Source of the DNA: Nocardia vinacea
Lineage (GTDB): Bacteria; Actinomycetota; Actinomycetes; Mycobacteriales; Mycobacteriaceae
Direction of reading: 5' to 3'
DNA: 64,000 nt
Assembly (NCBI RefSeq): GCF_035920345.1
Contig: NZ_CP109149.1
Coordinates: 7,688,001 to 7,752,000 of the forward strand
A model generated the notes under the pieces. It did not search any database. It saw only the letters and a list, made by a program, of their open reading frames with translations, and was not told where the DNA came from. The stretch's first letter is position 1, and the number at the start of each line of letters is the position of its first letter. A program made the translations under genes and the position numbers. This document shows, piece by piece, positions 18,261-26,030 of this stretch.

Positions 18261-20347
18261 ACCGCGCGGGAGATACTTCGGTGCCAAGGACAACGGCTCG
18301 TCATGGCGGCCGCGGAGTAGTAGCGGACCTGCGGCGCATGTGGGGGCTGCTCGAGTTGTCGCCGTGGCGAGTTGCGGTGGCGATCGGGTGGGGGGTGCTG
18401 GCGCTGGGCAGCGGGCTCGGGCTAGCGGCCTTGGCGGCGTGGTTGATCGCACGTGCCTGGGAGATGCCGCCGGTGCTCGATCTGAGCGTTGCTGTTGTCG
18501 CGGTACGTGCACTGGGTATCTCCCGTGGGCTGTGCCGATACCTGGAACGCCTTGCTACCCATGATGTTGCGCTGCGTGCGATGACGACCGCTCGGACAAC
18601 CGTCTACCGGACCCTCGCCCAATCCGATGCCTGGATGCGGCGGGATATGCGAGGTAGCACTTCGGACGGAGCAGCCAACGGCGGTGACGGTTCTGGCGGC
18701 TTACGTGCCGAAGAGTTGGACGGGTCGGTTCGTCGGCTCGGCCACGATGGTGCGGCTCGCTCGGCCCGTGGTGTTGCTGGCTCGGCCCGTGGTGTGGCTG
18801 GCTCGGCCCGGGGTGCGGCTGGCTCGGCCCGCGGTGTGGATCGGCCGATCGCAGCGACGGATTCGACGAGCGCGGATGGTGCTGCGTCGTTGCGGCGCGG
18901 GGACCTGCTGGTTCGAATCGGCAGCGATATCGACGATCTCGGTGCCGTTGTGGTCCGCGTGTTCGTGCCGATCGCGGTCGCGATTGTGCTGTCGCTGGCC
19001 GCGATCGGACTCATGGCCACCATTTCGGTTGGGGCCGCGGCCATTCTGGCCGTATCGCTCGGCATTGCCGGAATCGTCGCACCATGGCTCTCGGGGTGGG
19101 CCGCCCGCGAGGCCGAGCGTGCGGTGCGCGCCGACCGGGCCGAATTCACCGCCCAGGCGCTCACGGTCCTCGACCACGCGGCCGAACTCCGCGTCGCGGG
19201 CAAGCTGGATGCCGCGCTGGCGGCCGCCGACCGCGCCGGACAACGTGCGGTCGCCGCCGAGGATTCCGCGGCCGCACGCAGCGCCTGGGCCGCGGCGGCA
19301 ACGCCCCTCTCGATCGGCGCCGGCGTCTTCGGCGCCCTCCTGATCGGCATCGCCGTCTACGGCACCAACCCGCCCGCCATGACCCCCATGGCCCTCACCA
19401 TCCTTGTCCTGCTCCCCCTCTCAGCCTTCGAAGCAGTCGCCCCGCTCCCCGCCGCCGCCCAAGCCCTCACCACCGCCCGCGCCGCCCTCCACCGCCTCCC
19501 TCTGCTCGAATCCACCACCCGAAACCCGATGACGCAGCAACGCTCCGACCACGCGATCGCTGGCTCCGCCACGAACCGCCACAGCGACTCGGCACGCGAT
19601 CATCTGCTGCGCAATGCCCCCGGACGAGCCAGCGGGCACAGCGTGGCTGGCTCGTCGCATGAGGGCGCACCAGTGGCACCTGACCGCAGGGGGACCGATG
19701 CGGACATCCGCGACGCACGAAATCGATTGCCGGGCAACCTCCCCGAGCGTCCGGCAGGGAAGCGGATTGCCGTCGTCGGACCGAGCGGCGCGGGCAAGAC
19801 CACGTTGCTCATGGCGTGGGCGGGGCTGTTCGGTACGCCCGTGCCCGGCGTGACGTTCTTTGCCGAGGATGCGCACATCTTCGGCACCTCCGTGCTCGAG
19901 AACCTGCGTGTCGCCCGGGGGGATCTCAATGCGCAGGAGGCCGAGAAGGCCTTGTGCACGGTCGGTCTCGGGGATTGGCTGGAGTCACTGCCGGATGGTG
20001 TGCACACGGATCTGGTCGCAGGTGCGGCTGCGGTTTCGGGCGGGCAGCGGCGGCGGATTCTGCTCGCCCGGGCGCTCATTTCGCCCGCGCGGGTGCTGCT
20101 CCTCGATGAGCCGACCGAACATCTCGAGGCCGAAGCGGGCGCGCGACTGCTGCGTGAGTTACTCGATATCGACAGCGGACTGGTCGAACCGGACCGAATT
20201 GTGGTCGTCGTCACACATCAGCTGCCATCCGATCACCGCGCCGAAGTGGTGCTGCACATCGATGCATCAGGCCAGGTCACGGCCACTGGAGTAGCCGAGG
20301 AGCGCACCGGTTCAGCGCCCCGCGAAATTCCGTTGCCGACTCACTGA
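18257..20347 (+). CDS. cydC: thiol reductant ABC exporter subunit CydC
   Basis: Second half of the CydDC exporter, 696 residues, translationally coupled to cydD (ATGA). The membrane domain is followed by an ATPase with GPSGAGKTT, VSGGQRRR and VLLLDEP. The region between Walker A and the Q-loop is about 20 residues shorter than in E. coli CydC, and the Q-loop reads FFAEDAHIF, so the usual Gln is Glu. Two low-complexity insertions are present: one between helices 2 and 3 containing four 21-bp repeats (SARGVAG units), and one between membrane and ATPase domains. These traits may be normal for this lineage, but they distinguish it from proteobacterial CydC. Confidence 0.92.
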   Translation: MNRAGDTSVPRTTARHGGRGVVADLRRMWGLLELSPWRVAVAIGWGVLALGSGLGLAALAAWLIARAWEMPPVLDLSVAVVAVRALGISRGLCRYLERLATHDVALRAMTTARTTVYRTLAQSDAWMRRDMRGSTSDGAANGGDGSGGLRAEELDGSVRRLGHDGAARSARGVAGSARGVAGSARGAAGSARGVDRPIAATDSTSADGAASLRRGDLLVRIGSDIDDLGAVVVRVFVPIAVAIVLSLAAIGLMATISVGAAAILAVSLGIAGIVAPWLSGWAAREAERAVRADRAEFTAQALTVLDHAAELRVAGKLDAALAAADRAGQRAVAAEDSAAARSAWAAAATPLSIGAGVFGALLIGIAVYGTNPPAMTPMALTILVLLPLSAFEAVAPLPAAAQALTTARAALHRLPLLESTTRNPMTQQRSDHAIAGSATNRHSDSARDHLLRNAPGRASGHSVAGSSHEGAPVAPDRRGTDADIRDARNRLPGNLPERPAGKRIAVVGPSGAGKTTLLMAWAGLFGTPVPGVTFFAEDAHIFGTSVLENLRVARGDLNAQEAEKALCTVGLGDWLESLPDGVHTDLVAGAAAVSGGQRRRILLARALISPARVLLLDEPTEHLEAEAGARLLRELLDIDSGLVEPDRIVVVVTHQLPSDHRAEVVLHIDASGQVTATGVAEERTGSAPREIPLPTH
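18758..18841. repeat. 21-bp tandem repeat inside cydC
   Basis: Four in-frame copies of GGCTCGGCCCGTGGTGTGGCT and variants, encoding GSARGVA units in a loop between membrane helices. Confidence 0.85.
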
Positions 20348-20361
20348 CCACTGACTAGATT
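20333..20361 (+). promoter_or_regulatory. sigma-70-like promoter of the 20368-20580 RNA
   Basis: TTGCCG (20333-20338) and TAGATT (20356-20361) are separated by 17 bases, close to the housekeeping consensus. The -35 overlaps the end of cydC. The start point would be near 20368. Confidence 0.6.
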
Positions 20362-20367
20362 CGTTTG

Positions 20368-20580
20368 TACACAAGGAAGGAGGTGGTTCGAAGAATGTAT
20401 GTTCATAGGACTCGTGAGGTGGCTGTCCGCTAGCGCCACCGCTGCAACGGATTTCCGTTCGCGCGAGCGCTGAGCGAATTCCAGGCAGCCACCCGGCCCC
20501 CGAGCTACCGGTCTAGTCCGACCGGGACCCATGCAGGCTTCATCGCCTGCGGGGTATGGCTCGGGGGCCGTTCCTTTTTC
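20368..20580 (+). ncRNA. structured leader or small RNA with an embedded 12-codon ORF
   Basis: About 210 nt of probable structured RNA. GGTGGCTG (20418-20425) can pair with CAGCCACC (20486-20493), or its first six bases can pair with GCCACC at 20435-20440. This is an either/or switch that overlaps the end of the small ORF. An inner hairpin AACGGA-TT-TCCGTT lies at 20446-20459. A three-way junction follows: an 11-bp closing stem (20495-20505 with 20559-20569) holding two 6-bp hairpins (20508-20525 and 20533-20550). It ends in a CCTTTTTC tract, as in an intrinsic terminator. I could not match it to a named RNA family. Confidence 0.6.
20395..20433 (+). CDS. 12-residue upstream ORF in the structured RNA
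   Basis: Reads MYVHRTREVAVR and then stops. It is preceded by AAGGAGGTGG (20377-20386), nearly a full anti-16S match, eight bases before the ATG. Such a strong ribosome site for a 12-codon ORF points to a regulatory uORF. It is rich in Arg and Val, with no cysteine or aromatic run. Its last codons form one arm of the alternative hairpins. Function unknown. Confidence 0.6.
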   Translation: MYVHRTREVAVR

Positions 20581-20638
20581 GGCACAATTCTCTCGGACGG
20601 TAGAGTCCGGCGACCGGGTTCGACACGAGGGGTAGCCG

Positions 20639-21076
20639 ATGCCATCGGAGGGTCTCGCGGCAGTGGTTGGGCGCCGCATCAGGGCGGTTCGCCGCATGTT
20701 CTACGTACAGGGCAGTGATGTCGACCGCACCGAGGGCCCCATCGAATTGACCTTCGACGACGGTTCGGTGCTGCTGCTGGACGCCGGAACCGACGGCGAG
20801 GAACTCCTCGTCGCATCGACACCATGGCGCGACCCGTTCGCCGGTCTCACCGAACCCGAATACATCGACTACGTCGCCGAATCCGGCAAATACACCGCCT
20901 TCGACGTCGGCTCCGAACCCCCGTACTCACACCTGATCGGCGCCCACATCGCCGCCGTCTCCGAATCCCGCCTGCACGACGACCGCCTCCGCGCCGCCGT
21001 CCTCCAGGTCAACGGCTCGAAACTCGCCGTCGAAACCCTCGCCGACGAACTCCTCGTCACCTGGCACCCCACCTGA
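20639..21076 (+). CDS. conserved-looking hypothetical protein
   Basis: A 145-residue soluble protein I do not recognise. It starts at ATG 20639 with GAGGGG upstream and has no membrane segment or signal. The composition is balanced, with many acidic residues and typical high-GC third positions, so it is a believable gene. The motif FDDGSVLLLDAG in the first half suggests a small beta-rich fold. It lies downstream of the structured RNA but behind its terminator-like end, so it could be controlled by read-through. Confidence 0.65.
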   Translation: MPSEGLAAVVGRRIRAVRRMFYVQGSDVDRTEGPIELTFDDGSVLLLDAGTDGEELLVASTPWRDPFAGLTEPEYIDYVAESGKYTAFDVGSEPPYSHLIGAHIAAVSESRLHDDRLRAAVLQVNGSKLAVETLADELLVTWHPT

Positions 21077-21131
21077 TTCGCCCCGCTATCCTAGGCGTCT
21101 CTTTTCCGGTGAAGTTCCACCCCGGCAGGCG

Positions 21132-21137
21132 CTACGC
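21132..21137 (+). promoter_or_regulatory. -10 box of the Uma2 gene, leaderless start
   Basis: TACGCT ends seven bases before ATG at 21145. Confidence 0.5.
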
Positions 21138-21144
21138 TGGGGCA

Positions 21145-21729
21145 ATGACCGTTGAGCCGTTTCCCGACTGGTTGATTCCACCTGCTGGTGGGTTCACAGT
21201 CGAGGACTTCCTGGAGCTGCGCGGCCTTCCGAAGCATACCGAGTTGATCGATGGGGGTCTGGTCTTCGTGAGTCCGCAGGAAATGTGGCACAGCCGGGCC
21301 GTGTCGGTTCTCTGGCGGGACCTCGATCAACAAACTCCGCCGGATCTCTACGCCGACCGTGAAATGGCCGTCAAACTCGGACCGCGTCAGATGCCGGAAC
21401 CAGATGTCCTGGTGGTCAGTAAAGCGGCGACTCGTCGAGCAGCTCCATCGACCTACTACTTCGCTGAGGACGTTGTTCTTGCGGTCGAGGCAGTGTCTCC
21501 GGATTCCGAAGAACGCGACCGAGAGACGAAGCCAGCCAAGTATGCAAAGGCAGGAATCCCGAACTACTGGCGGGTCGAGCGTCGTGACGATGAAGCCGTT
21601 GTCTACGTCTACGAACTCGACCCCGCCACAGCAACTTACGGCCTGGTCGGCATCTTCCACGACCGCCTGAAGATCAACGTGCCGTTTCCGATCGACATCG
21701 ACCTGACATCGATCTGGCCGCGCGACTAA
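21145..21729 (+). CDS. Uma2 family endonuclease (DUF820)
   Basis: A 194-residue protein of the Uma2 (DUF820) group, which has a PD-(D/E)XK nuclease fold and is often expanded in cyanobacteria and actinomycetes; its cellular role is not settled. Visible family features are [19 protein letters not shown], the PEPDVLVV strand with the catalytic Asp, [15 protein letters not shown] with the Glu, and [17 protein letters not shown] with the Lys. The last four bases overlap the convergent nitrobindin gene. No restriction or toxin partner is adjacent. Confidence 0.85.
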   Translation: MTVEPFPDWLIPPAGGFTVEDFLELRGLPKHTELIDGGLVFVSPQEMWHSRAVSVLWRDLDQQTPPDLYADREMAVKLGPRQMPEPDVLVVSKAATRRAAPSTYYFAEDVVLAVEAVSPDSEERDRETKPAKYAKAGIPNYWRVERRDDEAVVYVYELDPATATYGLVGIFHDRLKINVPFPIDIDLTSIWPRD

Positions 21730-22433
21730 CCGATGTAGCGCTGCAACCGTGCCGACAGGCGGGGCTCCAAGGGACCGTCGGCCACTACCCGCTCCTCGAC
21801 GTAGGCGAGATCACCGCCTTCGACAATGCCGTACAACCGTTTGGCTCCGCCGACGACGATGCCGGATTGGCTGCGGATGACGACATCGGTGGCCAATTCC
21901 CAAGAGGATTGGGTCAGCGCGGTGCCGTAGAAGAGTTCGACGATGCCGGTGCTGTGGGTCAGCAGCAGTTCGATGACCTCGTCGTCGCCGTCGATGCCGA
22001 CCCGCCAGAAGCCGCTCTCGCGCAGATCGGGTCCGCCGTAGGAGCCGTCGGATTCGATGACCCAGGAACGCGAGTCCCAGGCCAGGTAGTCGCCACCGTC
22101 GTGGGAGACGATGATCTGCTGGCCGAAGCGGTAGTCGCCGCGAGCGGGATCGTTGCCCTCGCCCTCACCGCGCCACACGCCGACCATCGGAAGCAGCGCC
22201 AGCATCGACGAACTCAGATCCGGACCGAGCCGTAGATTCGCGGTGTCCTCCGGCAGCGGCAGATCCGGTAGCACCGGAATATTGCGCGCACCAGTCCATT
22301 TCGCCCGTTCGGCAGCCTCGGCCACGGCCTCGTCGCCACTGCGGCGCGGCGCCGGCTCGGCCGGGCCGTTGCCGTTCAGTTGTTCACTCGCTCGCTCGGC
22401 CGGGTTGGAACCTTCGCTCGCGAGTTCACTCAT
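21726..22433 (-). CDS. nitrobindin-family heme-binding protein (FABP-like, DUF1794)
   Basis: A beta-barrel heme protein of the nitrobindin family. It includes the conserved GVWRGEGEG motif near residue 86 and a proximal-His-containing barrel end; mycobacterial relatives such as Rv0813c bind heme and react with NO or peroxynitrite. The first 70 residues are a low-complexity Glu/Ala/Arg-rich extension before the barrel. Start is ATG 22433, overlapping the stop of a 31-codon membrane ORF. Its position matches Rv0813c. Length is 235 residues. Confidence 0.9.
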   Translation of the reverse strand: MSELASEGSNPAERASEQLNGNGPAEPAPRRSGDEAVAEAAERAKWTGARNIPVLPDLPLPEDTANLRLGPDLSSSMLALLPMVGVWRGEGEGNDPARGDYRFGQQIIVSHDGGDYLAWDSRSWVIESDGSYGGPDLRESGFWRVGIDGDDEVIELLLTHSTGIVELFYGTALTQSSWELATDVVIRSQSGIVVGGAKRLYGIVEGGDLAYVEERVVADGPLEPRLSARLQRYIG

Positions 22434-22525
22434 GATTCGGTGAACAACCGGTAGAAGACGTACAGGCCGAACCAGCCGATCAGCACGGCCACGGCCACCA
22501 GCAGAATCTCGAAGAAGAGGACCAC
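22430..22525 (-). CDS. 31-residue single-helix membrane protein
   Basis: GTG start, then a hydrophobic run ([20 protein letters not shown]) and a short polar tail (FYRLFTES). The stop overlaps the nitrobindin start by ATGA, a coupling that supports translation. No ribosome site is obvious, and the short length leaves room for doubt. Function unknown; it could anchor or assist the heme protein. Confidence 0.5.
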   Translation of the reverse strand: MVLFFEILLVAVAVLIGWFGLYVFYRLFTES

Positions 22526-22561
22526 AACTGGATTCTAACGAGTTGCGTCCCGCCCAGCACA

Positions 22562-22604
22562 ACGGCCCCGTTGCTTCCCAGCTACCGGGAAACGACGGGG
22601 CCGT
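22562..22604 (-). terminator. terminator after the DUF1416 gene
   Basis: ACGGCCCCGT (22562-22571) pairs with ACGGGGCCGT (22595-22604). An inner TCCC/GGGA stem lies in the loop. It is 13 bases beyond the DUF1416 stop. Confidence 0.7.
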
Positions 22605-22616
22605 CGGTGGCATTAC

Positions 22617-22922
22617 TTACTTGGCGACTGCCACATCCACGGCGTGGATGCCCGCGCCCTCCGGACGAACCTCGGCCGAGCCGTTGCCCGAGGAGGACAA
22701 CGCCCGCACGGTCCAGGCGCCCGGCGCCGCGAAGAAGCGGAAATCACCGGTGCCCGAGGCCACGACCTCGGCGGTGAAGTCACCGTTGCCGTCGAGCAGG
22801 CGCACGAACGCGCCGCCGACCGGCTGACCGTCGGTGCTCAGAACACGGCCGGTGATGACCGTTTCCTTCTCGACATCGACTCCGGCCGGAATGGCCTGTC
22901 CCTGGGTAGGTGCTGCGCACAT
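22617..22922 (-). CDS. DUF1416 family protein (SseC-like)
   Basis: A 101-residue protein with a transthyretin/prealbumin-like beta-sandwich pattern (TVITGRVLSTDGQPVGGAFVRLLDGNG in two shorter parts, then GDFRFFAAPG). In mycobacteria this family (sseC) is always paired with a thiosulfate sulfurtransferase, as here, with a 4-base gap after sseA. The role in sulfur transfer is inferred from that linkage. ATG at 22922 is chosen; it starts MCAAPTQ as in relatives. Confidence 0.88.
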   Translation of the reverse strand: MCAAPTQGQAIPAGVDVEKETVITGRVLSTDGQPVGGAFVRLLDGNGDFTAEVVASGTGDFRFFAAPGAWTVRALSSSGNGSAEVRPEGAGIHAVDVAVAK

Positions 22923-22926
22923 GTGG

Positions 22927-23760
22927 TTACTCTCCCAACTCGATCGGTGCACCGACGAGCGAGCCGTATTCGGTCCAGCTGCCGTCGTAGTTCTTGACAT
23001 TCTGGTGGCCCAGCAGCTCCTGCAGCACGAACCAGGTGTGCGAGGAGCGCTCACCGATGCGGCAGTAGGCGATGGTGTCCTTGGATCCGTCCAGCCCGGC
23101 CTCGCCGTAGATCTCGGTCAGCTCGGCATCGGACTTGAAGGTGCCGTCCTCGTTCGCGGCCTTGCTCCACGGCACGTTGATGGCGCCCGGGATGTGGCCA
23201 GGACGCTGGCTCTGCTCCTGCGGCAGGTGCGCCGGAGCCAGGATCTTGCCGGAGAACTCGTCAGGGGAGCGCACGTCGACCAGGTTCTTGGCGCCGATGG
23301 CGGCGATGACCTCGTCGCGGAATGCGCGGATGGTCAGGTCGGGGGCGGCGGCCTTGTACTGGGTGGCCGGACGGTTCACGGCGTCGCGGGACAGCGGACG
23401 ACCGTCGAGCTCCCACTTCTTGCGGCCGCCGTCGAGCAGCTTGACGTTGTTGTGGCCGTACAGCTTGAAGTACCAGTAGGCGTATGCGGCGAACCAGTTG
23501 TTGTTGCCGCCGTAGAGCACGACCTCGTCGTCGTTACCGATGCCGCGCGCCGAGAGCAGATCGGAGAACTGCTCCTGGTTCACGAAGTCGCGACGAACCT
23601 GATCCTGCAGGTCCTTCTTCCAGTCGAGCCGAACGGCACCCTCGATGTGGCCGCCGTCGTAGGCGGAGGTGTCCTCATCGACCTCGACGAAGACGACGCC
23701 GGGGGCGTTGAGGTTCTCTTCGGCCCAGTCAACGGAGACCAGGACATCGGAGCGAGCCAT
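22927..23760 (-). CDS. sseA: thiosulfate sulfurtransferase (rhodanese)
   Basis: Two tandem rhodanese domains, 277 residues. The C-terminal domain has the active-site loop CRIGERSSH with the persulfide-forming Cys near residue 233; the N-terminal domain is the inactive structural copy. It transfers sulfane sulfur from thiosulfate to cyanide or thiols in the cytosol. The start is ATG 23760 with an AAAGGA site upstream. It lies in an operon with DUF4395 (upstream) and DUF1416 (downstream), and this cluster is preceded by a cysteine-rich leader peptide. Equivalent to cysA2/Rv0815c in M. tuberculosis. Confidence 0.94.
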   Translation of the reverse strand: MARSDVLVSVDWAEENLNAPGVVFVEVDEDTSAYDGGHIEGAVRLDWKKDLQDQVRRDFVNQEQFSDLLSARGIGNDDEVVLYGGNNNWFAAYAYWYFKLYGHNNVKLLDGGRKKWELDGRPLSRDAVNRPATQYKAAAPDLTIRAFRDEVIAAIGAKNLVDVRSPDEFSGKILAPAHLPQEQSQRPGHIPGAINVPWSKAANEDGTFKSDAELTEIYGEAGLDGSKDTIAYCRIGERSSHTWFVLQELLGHQNVKNYDGSWTEYGSLVGAPIELGE

Positions 23761-23791
23761 GTTGTTCCTTTCGGGGTGGTGACTTGCAGTG

Positions 23792-24280
23792 TCAGTTCGC
23801 CGGGGACGGGTTCCGGCGGAGTCGGGCGACCAGCGGATAGATCTGGCAACCCAGGCAGATCCCGAACGCCGCATTCAAGAACGCGGCGAACAGGGCGAAG
23901 CCGGCGAACACCGCGCCGACGACGGTGGAGCCGACCAGGAAACCCAGCAGGCTGACGGCACTGAAGACCAGGCCGAGTAATTGGGCGAACCGCAGCGGGG
24001 CCACGGGTTCGGTTTCGAGGGTCGGACCCACGCGCGGCGCGATGAACGCGGCGAAGATCCGGCCGTAGGGATGCCGTCGCGGACCGTAGGCCGCGCCGAT
24101 CGCGAAGACCACCGCCTGCGCGGCGATGAGCACCGCGGCGACCGGCGTCGAAACGGCTGCTGCGAGCAGGACCAGAACGAGGACACCGGTGGTGACCCAC
24201 GCGGCGAAGCGTGGCCCGCGCACATCGACGACGGCGGGAATTCGGTTCTCAACGGCTGTGTTTCGGAAATTTGTGGACAT
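23792..24280 (-). CDS. DUF4395 membrane protein
   Basis: A 162-residue protein with about four transmembrane helices and a C-terminal CLGCQIY motif, a CxxC pair facing one membrane side. DUF4395 proteins are repeatedly found beside rhodanese and thioredoxin genes in actinomycetes, which suggests a part in sulfur or thiol handling; no biochemical function is established. It is the first structural gene behind the cysteine leader and 31 bases before sseA. Confidence 0.9.
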   Translation of the reverse strand: MSTNFRNTAVENRIPAVVDVRGPRFAAWVTTGVLVLVLLAAAVSTPVAAVLIAAQAVVFAIGAAYGPRRHPYGRIFAAFIAPRVGPTLETEPVAPLRFAQLLGLVFSAVSLLGFLVGSTVVGAVFAGFALFAAFLNAAFGICLGCQIYPLVARLRRNPSPAN

Positions 24281-24368
24281 TGTGCGTACTCCTGCGCTGA
24301 ATTTCGCTGTTGGCGGGAAAAATGCCAGTTCGCCGGGGGATCAAAAGATCACTCGCACGACGGACGCA

Positions 24369-24400
24369 GGTCGGCATCAGGAATTCTGACGGAGCCGACC
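24369..24400 (-). terminator. attenuator hairpin after the cysteine leader peptide
   Basis: GGTCGGC (24369-24375) pairs with GCCGACC (24394-24400), with an inner TCAG-GAATT-CTGA stem. On the minus strand it begins two bases after the leader stop and is followed downstream by a T-rich ATCTTTTGAT, as expected of an attenuator. Confidence 0.6.
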
Positions 24401-24402
24401 GC

Positions 24403-24468
24403 TCAGCCACACAGGCAGCAACAACCACCGAGGCGACACAGATCAACTGTGCGGCGTCGGGTGAGCAT
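24403..24468 (-). CDS. cysteine-rich regulatory leader peptide
   Basis: Twenty-one residues: MLTRRRTVDL, then CRLGGCCCLCG, then stop. The start (LTRRRxVDL) is that of the actinobacterial 'putative leader peptide' family, and the five cysteines near the end match the polycysteine uORFs known from mycobacteria, where slow decoding of Cys codons relieves attenuation of downstream sulfur genes. It lies 122 bases before DUF4395-sseA-DUF1416. Too short for normal gene finding; I read it directly from the minus strand. Confidence 0.8.
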   Translation of the reverse strand: MLTRRRTVDLCRLGGCCCLCG

Positions 24469-24495
24469 CAGCTCGTGGTTGGCTTGCACGCAGAG

Positions 24496-24501
24496 GAGTT
24501 T
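24496..24501 (-). promoter_or_regulatory. possible -10 box of the cysteine leader
   Basis: TAAACT on the minus strand, 27 bases before the leader ATG. No clear -35 was seen. Confidence 0.35.
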
Positions 24502-24602
24502 ACCTGGTTCTGTCGGAGAATTGGACCCGGGGTTCGTCACAGTTGCTATCAACCCTTGTCACGCCCTGTTTTTCCACCGTCAGGGGCGATCCACCGGAAG
24601 AG

Positions 24603-25043
24603 TTATCCCACGGTCAGCGGTTCGAGTGCGGTACGCAGGTCCGTGGACTTGGGAACCCCGGAGATCCGGAATCGTTCCCGCCCTTCGATATCGAAGACGA
24701 AGGTGGTCGGCAGCGAGAGCACGTTCAGTTCCTTGGCCAGCGCGGGCTCGGCATCGATATCGACCTCGATATCCAGCGGCGGGCGCGGCGAACCGGACAA
24801 TTCCTCGGTCACCCCGGCGACCACCCGGCGCACCGCGGCGCATGGTCCGCACCAGTCGGCGGAGAAGTGCAGCACCGCCGGACCCGAGTTGTCGGCGCCG
24901 ACCGATGCCAGCAGATCGGTGCGCGCCGATTCGTCCTGTGCCTCGGTGTCGCTCGCGCGCAGCTTGCCGTTGCGGCGCTGCAGCACCACTCCGACCGCAA
25001 CCGCGGCAAGCACCACCACCAGCAGGATTGTGATTTCAATCAT
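24603..25043 (-). CDS. membrane-anchored thioredoxin-fold protein
   Basis: One N-terminal helix (residues 4-20), a spacer, then a thioredoxin domain with the redox motif SADWCGPC near residue 66 and the cis-proline loop SLPTTFVF. Predicted thiol-disulfide exchange at the membrane, on the face set by the anchor. Length of 146 residues is right for thioredoxin plus anchor. It overlaps the DUF2993 stop by ATGA, so the two are co-transcribed. Rv0816c (thiX) is the positional equivalent. Confidence 0.9.
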   Translation of the reverse strand: MIEITILLVVVLAAVAVGVVLQRRNGKLRASDTEAQDESARTDLLASVGADNSGPAVLHFSADWCGPCAAVRRVVAGVTEELSGSPRPPLDIEVDIDAEPALAKELNVLSLPTTFVFDIEGRERFRISGVPKSTDLRTALEPLTVG

Positions 25044-25846
25044 GGTCGCCGCAATCTGTCCAGGTCGATGGTCACGTTCTCGGCCTTGGCCTCGATGACG
25101 ATCTGGCCGCCCTGTGCGGAGACCTTCGTCGGCCGCAGCCCGAACGGCAGTTCGTTCGTATCGATTGTCCGGGTGAACTGCTCGAGCACCTTGGGGCGCT
25201 CGGTATCGGTGACGACCGCGGTCGTCGTGGCATCACCCGTACCACGGTAGATGCTGGTCGCGATGATCTTCACCTGATCGCCGTCGACCACGAGATCTGC
25301 CGTCACACTCACATTGTCACCGCCGAGCTGTGCACCCGGCTTGCTCGGCGTCTTGCCCGGCATGGTGCCGGTGAGCAGGAGTTGCCCGCCGGTGGTCATA
25401 CCGGACCCGCCCGATCCGCCCGTTCCGTCGGATTTATTCCCCGGGGCCGAATGTACTTGCAGGTCAGGGATTTTGAACAGCTTGCCGAGTTCGGTCGGCT
25501 CGAGCCGCATCTGCCCCTCGACCCGATCCACCGGAACCGCGCGCACGTTCCCGTCGGTGAGGTCGCCGAGGGAAAGGTGGGCTCCGGTCAGCGTCGCGCC
25601 GATCGAGATTTCGCCGGGGATATCGGGCCGCATGACCCGCGCGCGGATATCGACGGTCTGGTATCGGCCGTCGAGCGCCTGGGTGAGAAAGGGGAACCCA
25701 TAGATGACCACGTCGGGATCCGCGGTGAGGTCGGCGCCGACACGGAGGGCGCGCGACACGCGGTACTCGGAGTAGGCGGCGGCGCCGAAATCGATGACAA
25801 CCGCCAGTACCGCGAGGCACAGCAGCCCGATGATCAGCTTGCGCAT
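25040..25846 (-). CDS. LmeA-like phospholipid-binding protein (DUF2993)
   Basis: Secreted or anchored protein with an N-terminal hydrophobic segment (LIIGLLCLAVLAVVIDFGA) and the DUF2993 domain. The mycobacterial family member LmeA binds phosphatidylinositol-type lipids and supports lipoglycan mannan elongation. A Gly/Ser-rich insert sits near residue 145. ATG at 25846 has no ribosome site, but TAGTGT ends seven bases upstream, so the mRNA may be leaderless. It is the first gene of a pair with thioredoxin. Confidence 0.85.
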   Translation of the reverse strand: MRKLIIGLLCLAVLAVVIDFGAAAYSEYRVSRALRVGADLTADPDVVIYGFPFLTQALDGRYQTVDIRARVMRPDIPGEISIGATLTGAHLSLGDLTDGNVRAVPVDRVEGQMRLEPTELGKLFKIPDLQVHSAPGNKSDGTGGSGGSGMTTGGQLLLTGTMPGKTPSKPGAQLGGDNVSVTADLVVDGDQVKIIATSIYRGTGDATTTAVVTDTERPKVLEQFTRTIDTNELPFGLRPTKVSAQGGQIVIEAKAENVTIDLDRLRRP

Positions 25847-25853
25847 GCGGGCA

Positions 25854-25859
25854 ACACTA
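25854..25859 (-). promoter_or_regulatory. -10 box of the DUF2993 gene
   Basis: TAGTGT on the minus strand, seven bases before the ATG at 25846. Confidence 0.5.
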
Positions 25860-26030
25860 CTTGGAGGTGTGTTTCGGGTATCGCACGTCTCTGTCGAGGT
25901 GCCACACTAACCCCGGATGGCGAGGTCATCGGTGTTCACGCGCTAATCTTGCATCCGAATTACTTGTGATTAGCGACGTGGCCCCGGCGGTGTGGCTGTT
26001 GTCCGGTGCAACTAGATGGGAGGAGGGCTT

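Noticed and set aside
22617..23054. Longer DUF1416 protein starting at 23054
   Set aside because: Would overlap sseA by 130 bases; ATG 22922 gives the family N-terminus.
24249..24446. 65-codon minus-strand frame overlapping the cysteine leader
   Set aside because: Different frame from the polycysteine ORF and runs into the DUF4395 start region; no start signal. The shorter leader explains the conserved pattern better.
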